Below, piece after piece: positions 62,136 through 64,000 of a stretch of DNA of 64,000 nt. The stretch spans positions 24,859 through 88,858 of the forward strand of contig JARFQW010000034.1 of the NCBI GenBank assembly GCA_029287575.1, read 5' to 3'. The position numbers and the translations under genes were made by a program. The DNA comes from Gammaproteobacteria bacterium. GTDB taxonomy: Bacteria > Pseudomonadota > Gammaproteobacteria > Steroidobacterales > XN24. The notes under the pieces were generated by a model. It saw only the letters and a list, made by a program, of their open reading frames with translations. It ran no database searches and had not been told where the DNA came from. The number at the start of each line of letters is the position of its first letter. Positions within the stretch are counted from its first letter, which is position 1.

Positions 62136-62615
62136 TTACCGGCCGCCCGCCGGCAGGGCCAGCGGCACGTCTTTCTGCAGCTGCAGGCGAACCAGATTGT
62201 CGAGCCGGCGTTCGATCTGCAGGTAGCGGAAGACCTTCGCGGGCGGAATGATCTTGCTGAAGCTGCGAATGTACTTCTCCTGGAGCTTGATGCGATCCCT
62301 GTCGATGTCCAGGGCCTCTTTCATCAGCGACTTGGCCTGCTCGTCGGGAAGCGAGAGATAATCATCGGAGTACCGTTTGAGCAGGGCGACAGTCTTGTCG
62401 TCGAGCTTTGCCACTTCTGCCCGGTACTTCCGGTAGGCGGGCCAGAACGCTTCGCTCTCGGCCTCCGTGAGCACCAGGTTGGCGGCCACGATGTTCTGGC
62501 GATCCGCCTCGAGTTGGGCCCGGCCCACCTCGATCATTTCGTCGGCGCTTTGCGCCCACACGGTAGGGGCTGCCACGAGCAGTACAGCCACCGTCAGCAA
62601 TTTTCTTCCAATCAC
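62136..62615 (-). CDS. Small exported helical protein
   Basis: A 159-residue protein with a signal peptide (LLTVAVLLVAAPTVWAQSAD). The mature part is highly helical and charged (AFWPAYRKYRAEVAKLDDKT; RIKLQEKYIRSFSKIIPP), somewhat like Spy/CpxP-type periplasmic helical proteins but without an LTxxQ motif. The GTG at 62615 has GGGAG 7 nt before and gives the signal peptide; longer in-frame starts run through non-coding sequence. It is followed by an intrinsic terminator. Function unknown. Confidence 0.72.
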   Translation of the reverse strand: MIGRKLLTVAVLLVAAPTVWAQSADEMIEVGRAQLEADRQNIVAANLVLTEAESEAFWPAYRKYRAEVAKLDDKTVALLKRYSDDYLSLPDEQAKSLMKEALDIDRDRIKLQEKYIRSFSKIIPPAKVFRYLQIERRLDNLVRLQLQKDVPLALPAGGR

Positions 62616-62909
62616 GATCTGTCTCCCTGCGCTGCCAGGCCGTTGGGCCAGGCCGCTGTGTTCGTCGGAAATTGAAACCCGACAGGATGCCACGCCGCGA
62701 CGAAGTCCGTCTCGACGGTCGTGGCCATTGGCTTGAGGGAGCGCGTGCACGGAACCCGGGCGCCTGCTTGGCAGAACCCCTGCGCGATCCGCGAACACCG
62801 ACGGCCTGGCGCCCCAGGCAGCGAACCCCCCTCGTGGCGAGCCGGGTAGCCGGGCCGCCGCCGTGCAGTATAGCTGCTGAATCGCGGCAGACGGGCAGTC
62901 CGGGAAGGA
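62616..62909. other. Intergenic region between tRNA-Met and the exported helical gene
   Basis: 294 bp without a supported gene. A TATACT hexamer at 62867-62872 (minus strand) could be a -10 box for the gene at 62615, but the -35 position is poor and the leader would be about 245 nt. Nothing else is seen. Confidence 0.35.
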
Positions 62910-62986
62910 TGGTGGCTAGGGGGAGATTTGAACTCCCGACCCCGAGATTATGAGTCCCGTGCTCTGACCAACTGAGCTACCTAGCC
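62910..62986 (-). tRNA. tRNA-Met (elongator, CAT anticodon)
   Basis: A 77-nt cloverleaf. The acceptor GGCTAGG pairs with CCTAGCC, the D-arm reads AGCTCAGTTGGTCAGAGC, the anticodon loop is CTCATAA (anticodon CAT), and the T-arm holds GTTCAAATC. CCA is encoded (62910-62912 on the plus strand). The sequence resembles E. coli elongator tRNA-Met, not the initiator. A lysidine-modified tRNA-Ile2 also carries CAT but has a different acceptor stem. Confidence 0.94.
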
Positions 62987-63021
62987 ACGGAAATTGACCC
63001 GCGCCCGGCGAAGGGCGCGAA

Positions 63022-63050
63022 ATTGTCAGCCCCGGACGTGGCCTTGTCAA
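63022..63050 (-). promoter_or_regulatory. Sigma-70 promoter of the tRNA-Met gene
   Basis: TTGACA (63045-63050, consensus) and GACAAT (63022-63027, 4 of 6) are 17 bp apart on the minus strand. The region just downstream, TTCGCGCCC, is GC-rich, as in stringently controlled stable-RNA promoters. A GCGCCC/GGGCGC hairpin (63001-63018) falls in the transcribed leader. Confidence 0.65.
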
Positions 63051-63087
63051 GGCGGGAGCGACTGCCTGCTCCCCCGCCACCGCCGGG

Positions 63088-64000
63088 CTAGACGTTGAAT
63101 CGAAAGTGCACGACGTCCCCGTCCTGCACCACGTAGTCCTTGCCTTCAAGACGCATCTTGCCCGCATCCCTGGCTCCGGATTCGCCATCGCAGGCCAGGT
63201 AGTCGTCGAAGGCAATGACCTCCGCGCGGATGAAACCCTTCTGGAAATCGGTATGGATTTCGCCGGCGGCCTCCGGAGCCGTCGCGCCGACCGGCACGGT
63301 CCAGGCCCGGACTTCCTTGGGGCCCGCGGTGAAATAGGTGTGCAGGCCCAGCAGGCGGTAGCCGGCCCGGATCACGCGGTCCAGACCCGGTTCGTCGAGG
63401 CCGAGATCAGACAGAAACTCGACTTTGTCGGCGGCATCGAGCTGTGCGATCTCCGCTTCGATGGCCCCGCACACGGCGACGACCTCCGCGCCCTCCTCCG
63501 CGGCCAGGCTCTCGACCGCCTTCAGCATGGCATTGTCGGAAAAGCCCGTTTCACCCACGTTCGCCACGTACAGAGTGGGTTTGATGGTCAAAAGATGCAG
63601 TTCAGCGATTTCCTCGAGATCCTCCGGCGACAGGTCCAGCGCCCGCACGGGCCGTCCCTCGTCGAGCCCGTCGGCAACTCGGGCCAGCACATCCCGGCGA
63701 CGGATGTCTTCCTTGCGGCCTGCCTTGGCCGCCCGCACCGCTCGCTCCAGATGCCGGGTGACCGTTCCGAAGTCCGCCAGAACCAGCTCGAGATTGATGA
63801 TCTGAATGTCATGGATCGGGTCGACCTGGCCCGCGACGTGGACCACGTCGTCGTTCTCGAAGCAGCGGACCACGTGGGCAATCGCATCGGTCTCGCGAAT
63901 GTTCGCGAGAAACTGGTTGCCGAGGCCTTCGCCCTTGGATGCCCCCTCGACCAGTCCCGCGATGTCCACGAACTCGATGGTCGTCGGGAGAACCTTTTCG
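63088..64000 (-). CDS. ychF: Obg-like GTP/ATP-binding protein YchF (5' part outside window)
   Basis: Universally conserved P-loop NTPase that binds ribosomes and prefers ATP. Only the C-terminal 303 residues are in the window. The G3 motif region appears as [20 protein letters not shown], with the helical [16 protein letters not shown] following. [11 protein letters not shown] is the G4-like (N-x-x-E) nucleotide site that gives ATP preference. The C-terminal TGS domain ends with [18 protein letters not shown]. The Walker A loop lies outside. It is upstream of tRNA-Met on the same strand. Confidence 0.95.
   Translation of the reverse strand, partial: EKVLPTTIEFVDIAGLVEGASKGEGLGNQFLANIRETDAIAHVVRCFENDDVVHVAGQVDPIHDIQIINLELVLADFGTVTRHLERAVRAAKAGRKEDIRRRDVLARVADGLDEGRPVRALDLSPEDLEEIAELHLLTIKPTLYVANVGETGFSDNAMLKAVESLAAEEGAEVVAVCGAIEAEIAQLDAADKVEFLSDLGLDEPGLDRVIRAGYRLLGLHTYFTAGPKEVRAWTVPVGATAPEAAGEIHTDFQKGFIRAEVIAFDDYLACDGESGARDAGKMRLEGKDYVVQDGDVVHFRFNV

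Overview
The window is a 64 kb piece of a GC-rich (roughly 65 percent) bacterial chromosome with tightly packed genes, frequent 4-bp ATGA/GTGA overlaps and normal housekeeping content. AceK beside Icd, a RimB-RimK pair, NhaA, a FeoA-FeoB-FeoC-like operon, HtpX, a DUF6524-type membrane protein and a CusCBA-type efflux operon together point to a gammaproteobacterium, probably an aquatic or halotolerant one (Chromatiales/Ectothiorhodospiraceae-like). That placement is inferred from gene content and composition. I saw no rRNA, insertion sequence, prophage, CRISPR array or replication origin.

Layout. 1-4545: a Gld-type ABC exporter operon (ATPase cut by the window edge, permease, GldG-like auxiliary protein, DUF4340 protein). 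4596-9785: an AraC-MGMT repair protein, then icd-aceK followed by two translationally coupled genes of unknown role. 9767-16597: an M17 aminopeptidase, a COG3235 membrane protein, an OmpA-domain protein, GlgX, an MBL-fold hydrolase and a DUF1232 protein.

16653-28768 is the most unusual part: nine minus-strand genes, head to tail with gaps of at most 23 bp or small overlaps. They encode two lipoproteins (one with long serine tracts), a membrane-anchored pseudokinase with tetratricopeptide-like repeats, a protein joining an FHA-like domain, a membrane helix, PEGA-like repeats and a cysteine-less SUMF1 domain, a small exported protein, a MotA/TolQ/ExbB proton-channel subunit, an actin-like/FHA fusion, and two von Willebrand A proteins. 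The single membrane helix of each vWA protein looks like the ion-carrying helix of ExbD/MotB. I read the set as an undescribed or poorly described proton-driven envelope machine, controlled from the cytoplasm through FHA and pseudokinase modules.

28940-35061 is a Cu/Ag-type RND efflux operon (small Cys/His protein, TolC-like, CusB-like, CusA-like) with a good sigma-70 promoter. It is divergent from a beta-propeller lipoprotein with a Cys cluster. 36416-40633 holds a degenerate endonuclease/phosphatase-fold protein coupled to htpX, then nhaA and a duplicated QueD-type protein. 40910-50880 concentrates carboxylate-amine ligases (RimK, YbdK-like) and amide or gamma-glutamyl hydrolases (RimB, AstE/ASPA-like, N-formylglutamate amidohydrolase-like, GGT, M20 peptidase) with a DUF1611 protein, which suggests metabolism of glutamyl peptides or N-acyl-glutamate.

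51086-64000 is mixed housekeeping: DUF6524 protein, a serine-less acyl-carrier-like protein, an APH-kinase fusion, a SYLF protein, CBS and YbaK proteins, feoABC, a C-terminal-haem cytochrome, an unknown membrane protein, a double M16 peptidase behind an intrinsic terminator, an elongator tRNA-Met with its own promoter, and the 3' part of ychF.
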